From the NCBI GenBank assembly GCA_027485165.1, contig JAIXRN010000015.1, positions 62,001 to 126,000 on the forward strand: a stretch of DNA of 64,000 nt. Reading direction: 5' to 3'. The notes under the pieces were generated by a model. That model saw only the letters and a program-made list of their open reading frames with translations, ran no database searches and was not told where the DNA came from. Position 1 is the first letter of the stretch; each line of letters starts with the position of its first letter. The translations under genes were made by a program, and so were the position numbers. The DNA is from Rubrivivax sp. (lineage in GTDB: Bacteria; Pseudomonadota; Gammaproteobacteria; Burkholderiales; Burkholderiaceae_C). Below are positions 1 through 9,200 of this stretch, piece after piece.

Positions 1-2
1 AT

Positions 3-749
3 GCCGAAGTCATCGCCCAGCAGGTGGCCGCGCTGCCGGCCGCCGGCGCGCCGCTGCGCCTGCGCTTGGCGCTGCAGGCGCGCAGCGACGTGGACGCCAC
101 CACGCACAACGTGATCGCGGAAGTGCCGGGCACCGACCTGAAGGACGAGATCGTGCTCATTGGCGCCCACCTGGACAGCTGGGACCTGGGCCAGGGCGCA
201 CAGGACGACGGCGCCGGCGTGGCCATCGTCAGCGCCGCCGCAGGCGTGATCGCCGCTGCCGGCCTGGCCCCGCGCCGCACCATTCGCGTGGTGTTGTTCG
301 GCAACGAAGAAAACGGCTTCGACGGTGCCCGGTCCTACAGCGAGACCTACAAGGACGTGGTGCACCAGCTGGTGGGCGAAAGCGACTTCGGCGCCGGCCG
401 CGTCTACCAGCTGAACCACCGCGTGCAGCCGGCGGCGGTGCCGCTGTTCGACGACATCGCCCGCGCGCTGGCGCCGCTGGGCGTGGCCTGGGCGCCCGAA
501 GGCGCCGGGCGCGACGCCCGCAACCGTGGCAACCCCGGGCCTGACGCCGCGCTGCTGATGCGCCGCCACCGCTGGCCCGGCGTCACGCTGGCGCAGGACG
601 GCACCGACTATTTCGACGTGCACCACACCGAACACGACACGCTGGACCGCATCGACCCGCGCACGCTGCCGCAGAACGTGGCCTGCTGGGCCGTCACCGC
701 CTGGCTGGCAGCACAGGCGCCGGTGAGCTTCGGCCCGGCAGTGCTGTAG
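3..749 (+). CDS. M28-family metallopeptidase, C-terminal part (5' end outside window)
   Basis: The reading frame is open from base 3, so the gene enters from the left edge and only its last roughly 250 residues are present. The fragment carries the metal-binding signatures of M28 aminopeptidases: HLDSWD, then DDGAG, the glutamate pair in FGNEENG, and a late HTEHDT histidine. M28 enzymes are dinuclear zinc exopeptidases, usually exported and acting on small peptides. No signal peptide can be judged because the N-terminus is missing. The stop is followed by 93 bp before the diguanylate cyclase gene. Substrate cannot be assigned. Confidence 0.88.
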   Translation, partial: AEVIAQQVAALPAAGAPLRLRLALQARSDVDATTHNVIAEVPGTDLKDEIVLIGAHLDSWDLGQGAQDDGAGVAIVSAAAGVIAAAGLAPRRTIRVVLFGNEENGFDGARSYSETYKDVVHQLVGESDFGAGRVYQLNHRVQPAAVPLFDDIARALAPLGVAWAPEGAGRDARNRGNPGPDAALLMRRHRWPGVTLAQDGTDYFDVHHTEHDTLDRIDPRTLPQNVACWAVTAWLAAQAPVSFGPAVL

Positions 750-842
750 GCCAGGGTAGGACACGCCGCGAGGCTCAAGTTGCCGATCGAGCAGCCGAGA
801 ACGACGGTGTAAGTCCCCCCGTTACGAGACCGACCTGACGCC

Positions 843-2537
843 ATGAACGCGCACGGCCGCCTGGCCACTTGCCTGGCCCTGGCCGACCCGGCCGGCAAAA
901 GCCTGCCCGAAGCGGCTTGCGAGGCCGCGCGCGAAGCCATGGCCCTGGCCGAAGCGCAGGGCGACGCCGCTGCTGCAGCGCGGGCCGGCGCCTGGCTGTG
1001 CGAACAGCTCTTGCGCCTGGGCCGCCATGCCGACGTGCTGGCCGCCGCGCCGCCAGTGCTGCAGGCCCTGGCGAGGGCGCCGCTGGCGCACGACCTGGCC
1101 CCTGAACGCCACCAGCTGATGCGCGTGTACACCATGGCGGCCTGCGAAACCGCGCACTTCGACCGCGCGCTGGACACCGCCCACGAACTGGTGCGCCTGG
1201 TGGGCCTGCTGGGCGACGCCACGGCTTCGCTGAAGGCCGGCTTTGCGCTGGGCGTGTGTTTCGAACGCATGGGCGATTCCTGGCAGGCTTCGCGCGTGCT
1301 GGGCGACGCGCTGCGCCTGCACGGGCCAGGCGCGCCGCAGGCCCAGCAGGTGGTCATGCGCAACGCTTTGTGCGCCATCTCCATCGGCCTGTTCCACCGC
1401 CTGCACGGCGCTGCGCCGGCCGACGAAGTGCAGGACGTGCTGGTGCGCGCCTTGGAAGCCGGCCAACTGGCGCTGCAGGGGCTGTCGGACCCGCCCGAGC
1501 CGATGCTGGAAGTGGCCATCTGCGGCAACCTGGGCGAAGTGCTGATGTACCAGGGCCGCGTGGCCGAAGCGCAGGCCCTGCTGAAACGCAGCGAAGCCGC
1601 GGCGGTGGCGGGCGGCTTCCGCGCCTACATCTGGCGGCTGCGTACCACGCAGGCCGTGTTCGACCTGCTGCAGGGCCGGCCCGAAGCCAGCCTGGCGCGC
1701 ATGCAGGCCTTGATCGCCGAGATGGGCAGCGAAGCCCCGCAGCAAACCGCCATTCGCGCCCACCACGCGGCCTATTGCGCCTGCCGCGCGCTGGGGCAGT
1801 TCGAAAGCGCCCTGCAGCATTTCGAGACCGTGGAACGGCTGGAACGTGAACGTGCCACGCAGCAGCTGCGCGCGCAGTCCGAGCTGTTCGTCACCCGCAC
1901 CGAAGCCCAGCACGCGCATTGGCAGGCCGCACAGGCGCGCCAGGACGCCCAGACGCAGCGCGCGCGCGCGGCCGAATTCGCCGCCAGCGCCGAACGCGAC
2001 CCGCTCACCGGCCTGGGCAACCGTCGCCACTTCGATCGCCGCTGTGCCGAGCTGCTGCCGGTGCTGCGGCGCGACGGCGAACCGGTGGCCCTGGTGCTGA
2101 TCGACGTCGACCACTTCAAGGCCGTGAACGACGCCCACGGCCATGACATCGGCGACGCCGCCCTCGTGGGGCTGGCCACGCTGCTGCGCGAGAACACGCG
2201 TTCGCGCGACGTGCTGGCGCGCTACGGCGGCGAGGAATTCGTCATCGTGCTGCCCGGCATGGCCCTGGCCCAGGCGCGCGAGGTCTGCGAACGCCTGCGT
2301 GAGCGCGTGGCCGCCCACACCGGCTTCTGTGCCGCGGTGCCCGAACTGCGCCTGACGCTGAGCCTGGGGCTGGCCTGCAGCCCATCCCCGGGGTCGCCCC
2401 CCGAGGCGAGTCTCAGCTCACCAGACAGCCTGCAGGCTCTGCTGAAGGCCGCCGACAAGGCCCTGTACCAGGCCAAGCGCGAAGGCCGCAACCGGCTGCG
2501 TGTGGCGCCGGTGGCGCCGGCAGCGCAGCCAGCCTAG
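843..2537 (+). CDS. Diguanylate cyclase (GGDEF) with TPR-like N-terminal half
   Basis: This 564-residue protein makes cyclic di-GMP from GTP. The C-terminal catalytic domain begins near residue 382 (DPLTGLGN), has the metal/GTP-binding stretch ALVLIDVDHFKAVND, and carries an intact active-site GGEEF near residue 460. An RSRD motif five residues before GGEEF fits the product-inhibition I-site RxxD. The first 350 residues are alanine-rich helices that look like degenerate tetratricopeptide repeats; I see no transmembrane segment or signal peptide, so it is probably cytosolic and controlled by a protein partner. It stands alone, converging on the PhoX-like gene. The ATG at 843 is the first good start in frame. 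Confidence 0.93.
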   Translation: MNAHGRLATCLALADPAGKSLPEAACEAAREAMALAEAQGDAAAAARAGAWLCEQLLRLGRHADVLAAAPPVLQALARAPLAHDLAPERHQLMRVYTMAACETAHFDRALDTAHELVRLVGLLGDATASLKAGFALGVCFERMGDSWQASRVLGDALRLHGPGAPQAQQVVMRNALCAISIGLFHRLHGAAPADEVQDVLVRALEAGQLALQGLSDPPEPMLEVAICGNLGEVLMYQGRVAEAQALLKRSEAAAVAGGFRAYIWRLRTTQAVFDLLQGRPEASLARMQALIAEMGSEAPQQTAIRAHHAAYCACRALGQFESALQHFETVERLERERATQQLRAQSELFVTRTEAQHAHWQAAQARQDAQTQRARAAEFAASAERDPLTGLGNRRHFDRRCAELLPVLRRDGEPVALVLIDVDHFKAVNDAHGHDIGDAALVGLATLLRENTRSRDVLARYGGEEFVIVLPGMALAQAREVCERLRERVAAHTGFCAAVPELRLTLSLGLACSPSPGSPPEASLSSPDSLQALLKAADKALYQAKREGRNRLRVAPVAPAAQPA

Positions 2538-2604
2538 GCTTGCCGGGCTGCCGGGCCGGGGCGCGCGGGCCGGCTCAAAGCCGCGCCCAGCCGGGCCCCC
2601 CCGT

Positions 2605-4605
2605 TCAGGCCCCGACCACGCCCCCGTCCTGCCGCCACACTGCCACGGTGGCTGAGCGCGGCCGGCTGCCCGGCCGCTTGTCGGGCCAGTTCGAAAACCG
2701 GCTGGGTTCGGCCGGGTCGCTGCGTTCACTGGGGCTTTCGCCCGGGTGCTGGATGTTCAGGAACAGGGTGCGGCCGTCGGGCGTCCAGGTGGCGCCGGTG
2801 ATCTCGCAGCCCACCGGGCCGGTCAGGAAGCGCCGCACCTCGCCGGTGGCGGGGTTGCAGCACAGCAGGCTGTTGTTGCCCAGCCGGGCGTAGGGGCCCT
2901 TGTTCATCGACGAGGTGCTGACATCGGTGCCCACCCACAGCAGGCCGCGCGGGTCGAAGGCGATGGTGTCGGGGCTGCCGAAGGCGTCGCCGCGGACGTT
3001 GCCCTGCGTGTGGGCGTCGGCACTGGCCGGGTCGCCGGCCAGCAGCAGGTGATTCCAGACGAAGCCGGCACCGTCGAAGTCGCCGTCTTCCTGCCAGCGG
3101 ATGATGTGGCCCATCACGTTCTCGGCCCGCGGATTGGCGGCGTCGGGACCTGGAAAGCCGGGCTTGCCGCGGTCGCGGTTGTTGGTCAGCGTGCAATACA
3201 CCCAGCGGCTGGCTTCGTCGACGGCCAGCCATTCGGGGCGGTCCATCTTCGTGGCGCCCAGCAGGTCGCTGGCCTGGCGCGCCTTGATGAGCACCTCGCC
3301 CTGGTCGGCAAAGCCGTTGGCCGGCGTCAGCGGGCCGACGCCGGCCACCAAGGGCAGCCACTGGCCGCGGCCGTCGGCGTCGAAACGCGCCACGTACAGC
3401 GTGCCGTGGTCCAGCAAGTCGGCATTTGCCTGCGCGGCGCTGACGCCCGGACGTGCCGGGCGGATGGCGTCGCGCGAGACGAACTTGTAGATGTATTCAA
3501 ACCGCGCGTCTTCGCCGGAATACACCACGGCACGGCCGCTTCTCGTGACGGCGACCCAGGCGCCTTCGTGCGCGGCACGGCCCAGCGCGGTGCGCTTCAC
3601 CGGCGTGCTGCTGGGGTCCATCGGGTCGACTTCCACCACCCAGCCGAAGCGGTTGGGTTCGTTCGGGTGGCGTACGGTGTCGAAGCGTTCGTCGTGTTCG
3701 GGCCAGCGGTACCAGTTGGCCTTGCGGATGCCCCAGCGGCGCTCGTGCGCGGTGGGCGTGTCGGCGGCGGTGAAGTAGTTGGCCCAGTTTTCTTCGCCGC
3801 TGAGGTAGGTGCCCCAGGGCGTCTTGCCGCTGGCGCAGTTGCCGATCGTGCCCAGCACGGTGCGGCCTGCGGGGTCGGCGGCGGTCTTCATCAGCGCGTG
3901 GCCGGCGGCCGGCCCGCCGATGGCAAACGGCGTGTTGGCCGTGATGCGCCGCGCATAGCGCGACGGCCGCACCATCTGCCAGCCGTCGGCCTGCCTTTCG
4001 ACTTCGATCACCGCAATGCCGTGTGCGGCCTGGGCCTTCTTCACTTTCTCGGGCGTCCAGGGCGCCAGGCCGTCGGCGTGCAGCAGGCCGTCGTCGGTGT
4101 ATTCGTGGTTGATGGCCAGCAGCCCGCGGCGGGCGCCCTGGCGGCTGCCGGGCGCGGTGTCCAGCGCGTAGAAGTGCAGGCCGTCGTGGTGCATGCCCAT
4201 CTGCAGCGCCTGCTCAGATGCGCTGTTGCTGGCGTCGGGCTTCCAGGCCGGCATCGGCGCGCCGGCGATGCCAGCGGCTTCGCCCCAGGGCGCCAGGGTC
4301 TGCGCCACATAGCCCAGCGGCACGCGCACGGTGTCGGCGGTGGACACCGGCAAGGCGTCGAAGCCCATCTTCAGCGCCGCCGTGGCGCTGGCGGGGCCGC
4401 TGCCAGCGCTGCTGCCGGCGCCCAGTGCGCAGCCCCCCAGCCCCAGCGTGGCCAGCCAGCCCATGCCCGCGGCACCGGCGCCGGCCCGCAGCCACAGCCG
4501 GCGTGCGGGGTCGGACACGTCGTGGATGCTCGGGTTCGACGAGCGGTTGCTGTCTTCCATTTCGCTGAAGTCTTTGGCCATGGCGTGCAGGTGTTGATGA
4601 GCCAC
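2605..4605 (-). CDS. PhoX/DUF839-family phosphatase
   Basis: The 666-residue product matches the PhoX/DUF839 family of exported calcium- and iron-dependent alkaline phosphatases. Family-typical stretches include NHEYT, GNCASGKTPWGTYLSGEENW, FGWVVEVDP and YSGEDARFEYIYKF. The N-terminus has a twin-arginine-like ARRLWLRAG followed by a hydrophobic run ending in LGGC, compatible with Tat export and possibly lipid attachment. A second ATG eight codons downstream (MAKDF) is an alternative start. It converges with the cyclase gene and is divergent from the SDR gene, 25 bp away. Family confidence is high; phosphatase activity on a given substrate is inferred. No Pho box was identified. Confidence 0.87.
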   Translation of the reverse strand: MAHQHLHAMAKDFSEMEDSNRSSNPSIHDVSDPARRLWLRAGAGAAGMGWLATLGLGGCALGAGSSAGSGPASATAALKMGFDALPVSTADTVRVPLGYVAQTLAPWGEAAGIAGAPMPAWKPDASNSASEQALQMGMHHDGLHFYALDTAPGSRQGARRGLLAINHEYTDDGLLHADGLAPWTPEKVKKAQAAHGIAVIEVERQADGWQMVRPSRYARRITANTPFAIGGPAAGHALMKTAADPAGRTVLGTIGNCASGKTPWGTYLSGEENWANYFTAADTPTAHERRWGIRKANWYRWPEHDERFDTVRHPNEPNRFGWVVEVDPMDPSSTPVKRTALGRAAHEGAWVAVTRSGRAVVYSGEDARFEYIYKFVSRDAIRPARPGVSAAQANADLLDHGTLYVARFDADGRGQWLPLVAGVGPLTPANGFADQGEVLIKARQASDLLGATKMDRPEWLAVDEASRWVYCTLTNNRDRGKPGFPGPDAANPRAENVMGHIIRWQEDGDFDGAGFVWNHLLLAGDPASADAHTQGNVRGDAFGSPDTIAFDPRGLLWVGTDVSTSSMNKGPYARLGNNSLLCCNPATGEVRRFLTGPVGCEITGATWTPDGRTLFLNIQHPGESPSERSDPAEPSRFSNWPDKRPGSRPRSATVAVWRQDGGVVGA

Positions 4606-4630
4606 TCTAGCCCAGGGCTAAAGTGCCGGC

Positions 4631-5377
4631 ATGGACAAAAGCCTTTTGATCACTGGCGGCAGCCGCGGCATTGGCGCAGCCACCGCGCTGCGGGCCGCCC
4701 GCGCGGGCTGGCACGTGGCCGTGAACTACACCCGCGACGCCGCTGCAGCGCAGGCCGTGGTGGCCCAGGTGCAGGCCCTGGGCCGGCAGGCGCTGGCGCT
4801 GCAGGCCGACGTGGCCGACGAAGCCCAGGTGCAGGCGATGTTCGCGCGGCTCGACGCCGCCCTGCCCCCGCTGGGTGGCCTGGTGAACAACGCCGGCGTG
4901 GTGGACGTGGCCGCGCGTGTGGACGAGATGGGCGCGGCGCGGCTGCAGCGCATGTTTGCCGTCAACGTGTTCGGCAGCTTCCTGTGCGCGCGCGAAGCCG
5001 TGCGCCGCATGAGCACCGTGCACGGCGGGCGCGGGGGCGCGATCGTCAACCTGTCATCCGCCGCGGCGCGGCTGGGTTCGCCCGGGCAGTACGTGGACTA
5101 CGCCGCCGCCAAGGGCGCCATCGACAGCTTCACGCTGGGCCTGGCGCGCGAAGTGGCGGCCGAAGGCGTGCGCGTGAACGCGGTGCGCCCGGGCATCATC
5201 GAGACAGACATCCACGCCAGCGGCGGCCAGCCCGACCGCGCCCAGCGCCTGGCCCCGCAGGTGCCGATGCAGCGCGCCGGCAGCGCCGCCGAAGTGGCCG
5301 CGGCCATCGTCTGGCTGCTGTCGGAAGAAGCCGGCTACACCACCGGTGCGATCCTGGACGTGAGCGGCGGGCGCTGA
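4631..5377 (+). CDS. SDR-family NAD(P)-dependent oxidoreductase
   Basis: A classical short-chain dehydrogenase of 248 residues, the usual family length. The dinucleotide-binding motif TGGSRGIG is near residue 8, NNAG near residue 85, the catalytic Ser in LSSAAA, the YxxxK pair in YAAAKGA, and the C-terminal GAILDVSGGR. The cofactor-binding N-terminus resembles the FabG/glucose 1-dehydrogenase group. It is divergent from the PhoX-like gene and converges almost stop-to-stop with the FkbM methyltransferase. The substrate cannot be inferred from the sequence. Confidence 0.93.
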   Translation: MDKSLLITGGSRGIGAATALRAARAGWHVAVNYTRDAAAAQAVVAQVQALGRQALALQADVADEAQVQAMFARLDAALPPLGGLVNNAGVVDVAARVDEMGAARLQRMFAVNVFGSFLCAREAVRRMSTVHGGRGGAIVNLSSAAARLGSPGQYVDYAAAKGAIDSFTLGLAREVAAEGVRVNAVRPGIIETDIHASGGQPDRAQRLAPQVPMQRAGSAAEVAAAIVWLLSEEAGYTTGAILDVSGGR

Positions 5378-5378
5378 T

Positions 5379-6218
5379 TCAGCGAGTCGCAGGGCAGCTG
5401 ATCATCAGGTCGATGCTGCGGTATTCGGTCAGCTGGCGGACTTCGTCGTCCAGCAGCGCCGCCAGTTCTGACGCGTTCAGCGGCGGGCCGAACTGACCGT
5501 GGTGTATCGCGCGCACGCTGCCCCCCAGGGCCAGAACGCTGCGTACCGCATCGGCCGGGTCCAGGCCCATGCGCTGCATGCCCCAGGGCCAGAATTCGAC
5601 GATGACGAGCGCGGCGCGCTGCAGGGTCTGCATACCGCCCTTCATGACCTCGGGTTCGGCGCCCTGGGTGTCGATCTTCACCACCAGAGGGCCGCTGCCC
5701 AGGTCCAGGCTGTCCAGCGCCACCGCCTGAACCGCGCGGCCGCCGCTGCTGGCGATGTGGTGGTCGCCAGCGTTGTAGGGGTTTTGCGCGAACTGCAGCA
5801 CGCGCGCTTCCGACCACGCCGCCTGCTTCAGGCAGCGCACGTTGCTGCGCCCCTGCAGGGCGGCATTGGCGCTGAGGTAGGCGAAGTTTTCTTCGTCGGG
5901 TTCCAGCGCCACGACCTGCACGCCGGGCAGCCGCGCCACTGACAGCGACACCAGGCCGACATTGGCGCCCACGTCCAGGAAGGTACCGCCTTGCGCCAGC
6001 GCCTGCTGCAGCGGTTCGACGATGTCCATCGACCAGGCGCGCTCCAGCAGGTAGGTGCGCATGATCGCCCTGTCACCCGTGGCGCCCAGGAACGGGCCCT
6101 GGTTGCCACGAGCGACAAAGGCTTCCACACCCAGCACCCGGCTGAATTGGTAGAAAACCTCGTACTTGAAGTTCAGCGGCAGGCGCTGCAGCGCTGCCTT
6201 GGCAAGGCGGGTGAACAT
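5379..6218 (-). CDS. FkbM-family SAM-dependent methyltransferase
   Basis: This 279-residue protein has the FkbM architecture: motif I FLDVGANVGLVSL near residue 92, an acidic VALEPDEENF that would hold the SAM ribose, and the family-typical VVKIDTQGAEPEVMKG. FkbM enzymes O-methylate sugars or polyketide hydroxyls, often in surface-glycan pathways. No glycosyltransferases are adjacent, so the substrate is unknown. The N-terminus (MFTRLAKAALQRLPLNFKYE) is a short amphipathic helix rather than a signal peptide. The next gene upstream on the same strand ends 75 bp away, so the two could be cotranscribed. Confidence 0.88.
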   Translation of the reverse strand: MFTRLAKAALQRLPLNFKYEVFYQFSRVLGVEAFVARGNQGPFLGATGDRAIMRTYLLERAWSMDIVEPLQQALAQGGTFLDVGANVGLVSLSVARLPGVQVVALEPDEENFAYLSANAALQGRSNVRCLKQAAWSEARVLQFAQNPYNAGDHHIASSGGRAVQAVALDSLDLGSGPLVVKIDTQGAEPEVMKGGMQTLQRAALVIVEFWPWGMQRMGLDPADAVRSVLALGGSVRAIHHGQFGPPLNASELAALLDDEVRQLTEYRSIDLMISCPATR

Positions 6219-6293
6219 GATGGTGAAGCGGGTGGAAGCTCGGGCGTCCGTGGCGGCCGGCGCTTGCCGGGCCGCGCGAGTGTCCCCACAACT

Positions 6294-9200
6294 CTATGCC
6301 TTGGCCGCCCCTGTCTGGGCCATCCCCCGCCCCGCGCGTTCGTTCAGCCAGGCCAGCAGCCGGTCGGCAGCCCGGGCTTCGGCGCCCCCGTGCGCTTTGG
6401 CATGCGGGGTCAGCAGGAAGTCGCCCTGGTCGGCCACCGACGACCACAGGTGGCGCGAAGGCACGCGCGTGTGCAGGTCAGCATAGCGGTCGATCAGGCT
6501 GTCGACACTGCGCGCCAGCTGGCGCGCGGCCAGGGCCTGCAGCATGTCGGCTTCCACCAGGCCGGCGTAGCACCAGAAGTCGGGGTCGGCCTGGGCCTTG
6601 GTCTTCAGCTGGCGCGTGGCGGCGTCCAGCAGCGCTGCGTCCAGCACCGCACGGCGCGCCGGCGTCTGCAGCACCAGGCTGATGGCCAGTTCGTTCATCG
6701 CCGGGTAGTACAGGTTCGGTGCCTGGCCGGCCTGTGCCAGCGCGGTGGCCGCGGCATAGGCCTGGCGCGACGATTCCAGGCTGCCGGCTTCGGCCGGTGC
6801 GTCGCCGCTTTGCCGGGCCAGCAGGGCCAGGCGCTTGTAGGCTGAACCCACCAGGCTGTGGCGTTCGACCGTGGGCTGCAGGTCGGTCAGGGTGCTGAGC
6901 TTGCCCAGCGCGCTGGCGATGTTGGTGCGGGCGTCGGACACGGCTGCGGGGTCGGCGCGCGCATGGTCCCAGGCGCGCCTGACCAGCAGGTTGCCCAGCT
7001 GTTCCTGCGCCTTCATCGACGCACTGGCGTCGTCGCAGGCGATGGCGGCCTGGTACCAGGCGATGGCTTTGTCCGGCTCTCCGCCTTCCTGGTAGCCCAG
7101 CGCGAAGGCCTCGGCCACCGCACCCATGCCGCCCCACAGCGCGGCGAAGCGGGCTTCCAGGTGGCGCACCTTTTCCAGCTGGGCTTCGCGGCTGGCGCCC
7201 ATGTAGCGCCGCGCCACCACCACTTCTTCGAGCGCCAGCGCCAGACCCATGGGCGACGCCACGCCGTCGAATTCGTCGCGCGGGGTCAGCGGCGCGGCCA
7301 GGGGGTCGCTGGCGCCCTGGCGGTAGGTCCAGTTCGGGTCGCCGTAGCACTGGTAGGCGGCCCAGGTGTTGCTGCTGGGGTCGGCGGCCCAGGCGGCTTC
7401 GCGCGCCCGCGCCACGGCGGTGATGAAGGGCTGGCGGTTCAGCAGCTGGGTGTAGAAGGTGGTGGCGAAGACTTCGGCCGGCCCGTCGTCCACGGCCCAG
7501 CCGGCGGCGATCACGCAGCGCACGCCGGTTTCGATCAGCGCGTCGGCCAGGCCGTAGGCGAATTCGGCGCGGTCGAAGCCCTGGCGGCGCTTGTCCTGCA
7601 GCGCCTGCATCTCGTCCATGTGTGCCAGGTGGCAGCAGTTGACGAACACCAGCTCGGGCACGGTGCGCATGCTGCGCACTTCGTCCGGCCCCAGGAAGGT
7701 GCCGTCGGACAGCACCACGCCGCCCTTGTGTTCGATGACCTTCGGGTCGCCTTCCCTGCGCTTCACGGGTTCGCCGTGGCCGGCGATGTGCACGATGCGG
7801 TAGCGTCGTTCGAACAGCGCGTTGATGACTTCCGAAGCGCTGGGTGATGCCAGCAGCGCGTTCACGCGCCCGGGGGCCAGCGCGCCCGATTCGGCCAGCG
7901 CCCTGGCCACGGCCTGCGCTTCGCGCTTCGCGCCGGGTAGTGGGCCGTACAGGTCGCTGGTCATCAGCGGTTCGCCCACCACCAGCACGGCGTCGTCGGG
8001 GCTGGCGTCCTGCACCTGCTGGCGGTAGTTTTCCTTGCGCAGCTTGCGCAGCAGCTGGGTGCGGATGGCCCAGGGGCGGTCGCTGCTGGTGCCTTGCTGC
8101 CCCTGGCGGTCGCCCTGGGTGTCCAGCAGTTCCCAGGGGATGGGCGCGGTGCGTTCGTCCAGCTCCAGCAGCATGCGGCTGGTGCCGCTCAGGAAGGGTT
8201 CCACCTCCGGCGGCACCAGCAGCTGGAACAGCGTGCGCCCCAGCTGGCTGTCGCTGCGGCCGGCCTGCGATGCCTTCTTCACCAGTTCGCGCAGCAGCTT
8301 GCCCTGCGTGCTTTGCGCGCGCACTTCGGTGCGGGCGCGCTTGGTGTCCAGCGTGAAGGCGATGCTGTCGTCGACGTTGGACGTGGCGGTGATGAAGTCG
8401 TAGTCGGTGCCGCGGTAGCCGCTGTCGATCTGGCGCCGCAGCGCACCCACGCCGCTGCTGATGGTGGGGACGATGGCGAAGTCGCCCGGCGCGGCTTCGG
8501 CCAGCACCTGCAGGCCGTTCCAGGCGTCGGACGCGCGTTCCAGGTACAGCTCGACCAGCGTCAGCTCGGTCACCACCGGCCAGCCGCGTTCGGCCTGGCC
8601 GGCGTATAGGCGCAGGTTGGCGTCGCGCACGCCGGTGGCGATGGCGCGCGCGGCGTTGCTGGCGTTCATGCCGGCGCCGCCGCTGCCCATCAGCGTGGCG
8701 GCCAGCGCCATGTGGGTGGGCGCGCCGCCGGGGGCTTCGGCCTGGCGCTGGGCCCAGGCCATCACGCCCTGGCGCACGCTGCGGCTCAGGCGTTCCTCGG
8801 TCAGCTTGCCTTCGTCGCCCAGGCCCACCACCACCACCGCGTCGGGCCGCGGCGCGGCCCAAGGGTTGTCGGGGTCGCGGCGGGCGTTCAGGAAGATCTG
8901 GTGCGAACCCGGCTCGTCCGGGTACAGACCGGCTTCCAGCGAAGCGCGCATGGCCCCGCCGATGAGCTGGTTCACCACCTTTTCCGTGCCCGTGAGGATG
9001 AGTGAACGCGAATGCCCCACCATCAGCGGCGCGCGCACGAAGCTGAGGTTGCCGTTCAGCACCGTCACTTTCAGCGAGGCGCTGGCCGCGCGCAGCTGCC
9101 CGGGGTCGGCGGCGTCGGCCTGCAGGAAGACGTCCCGTTCACTGCTGGCCGGCCAGGCGGCCTGCGGTGCGCGCGAAGGCCGCATCGGCACATGCTGCAC

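Noticed and set aside
822-2318. Long minus-strand open frame opposite the diguanylate cyclase
   Set aside because: It is a high-GC shadow frame with Gln/Ala/Gly-rich translation and no domain, while the plus strand carries an intact GGDEF protein.
2746-5496. 916-codon plus-strand frame across the PhoX-like and SDR genes
   Set aside because: Antisense shadow of two recognisable genes; its translation is Val/Gly/His-rich without family features.
6478-8862. 794-codon minus-strand frame inside the CHAT gene
   Set aside because: Arg/Gly-rich out-of-frame translation of the CHAT coding region.
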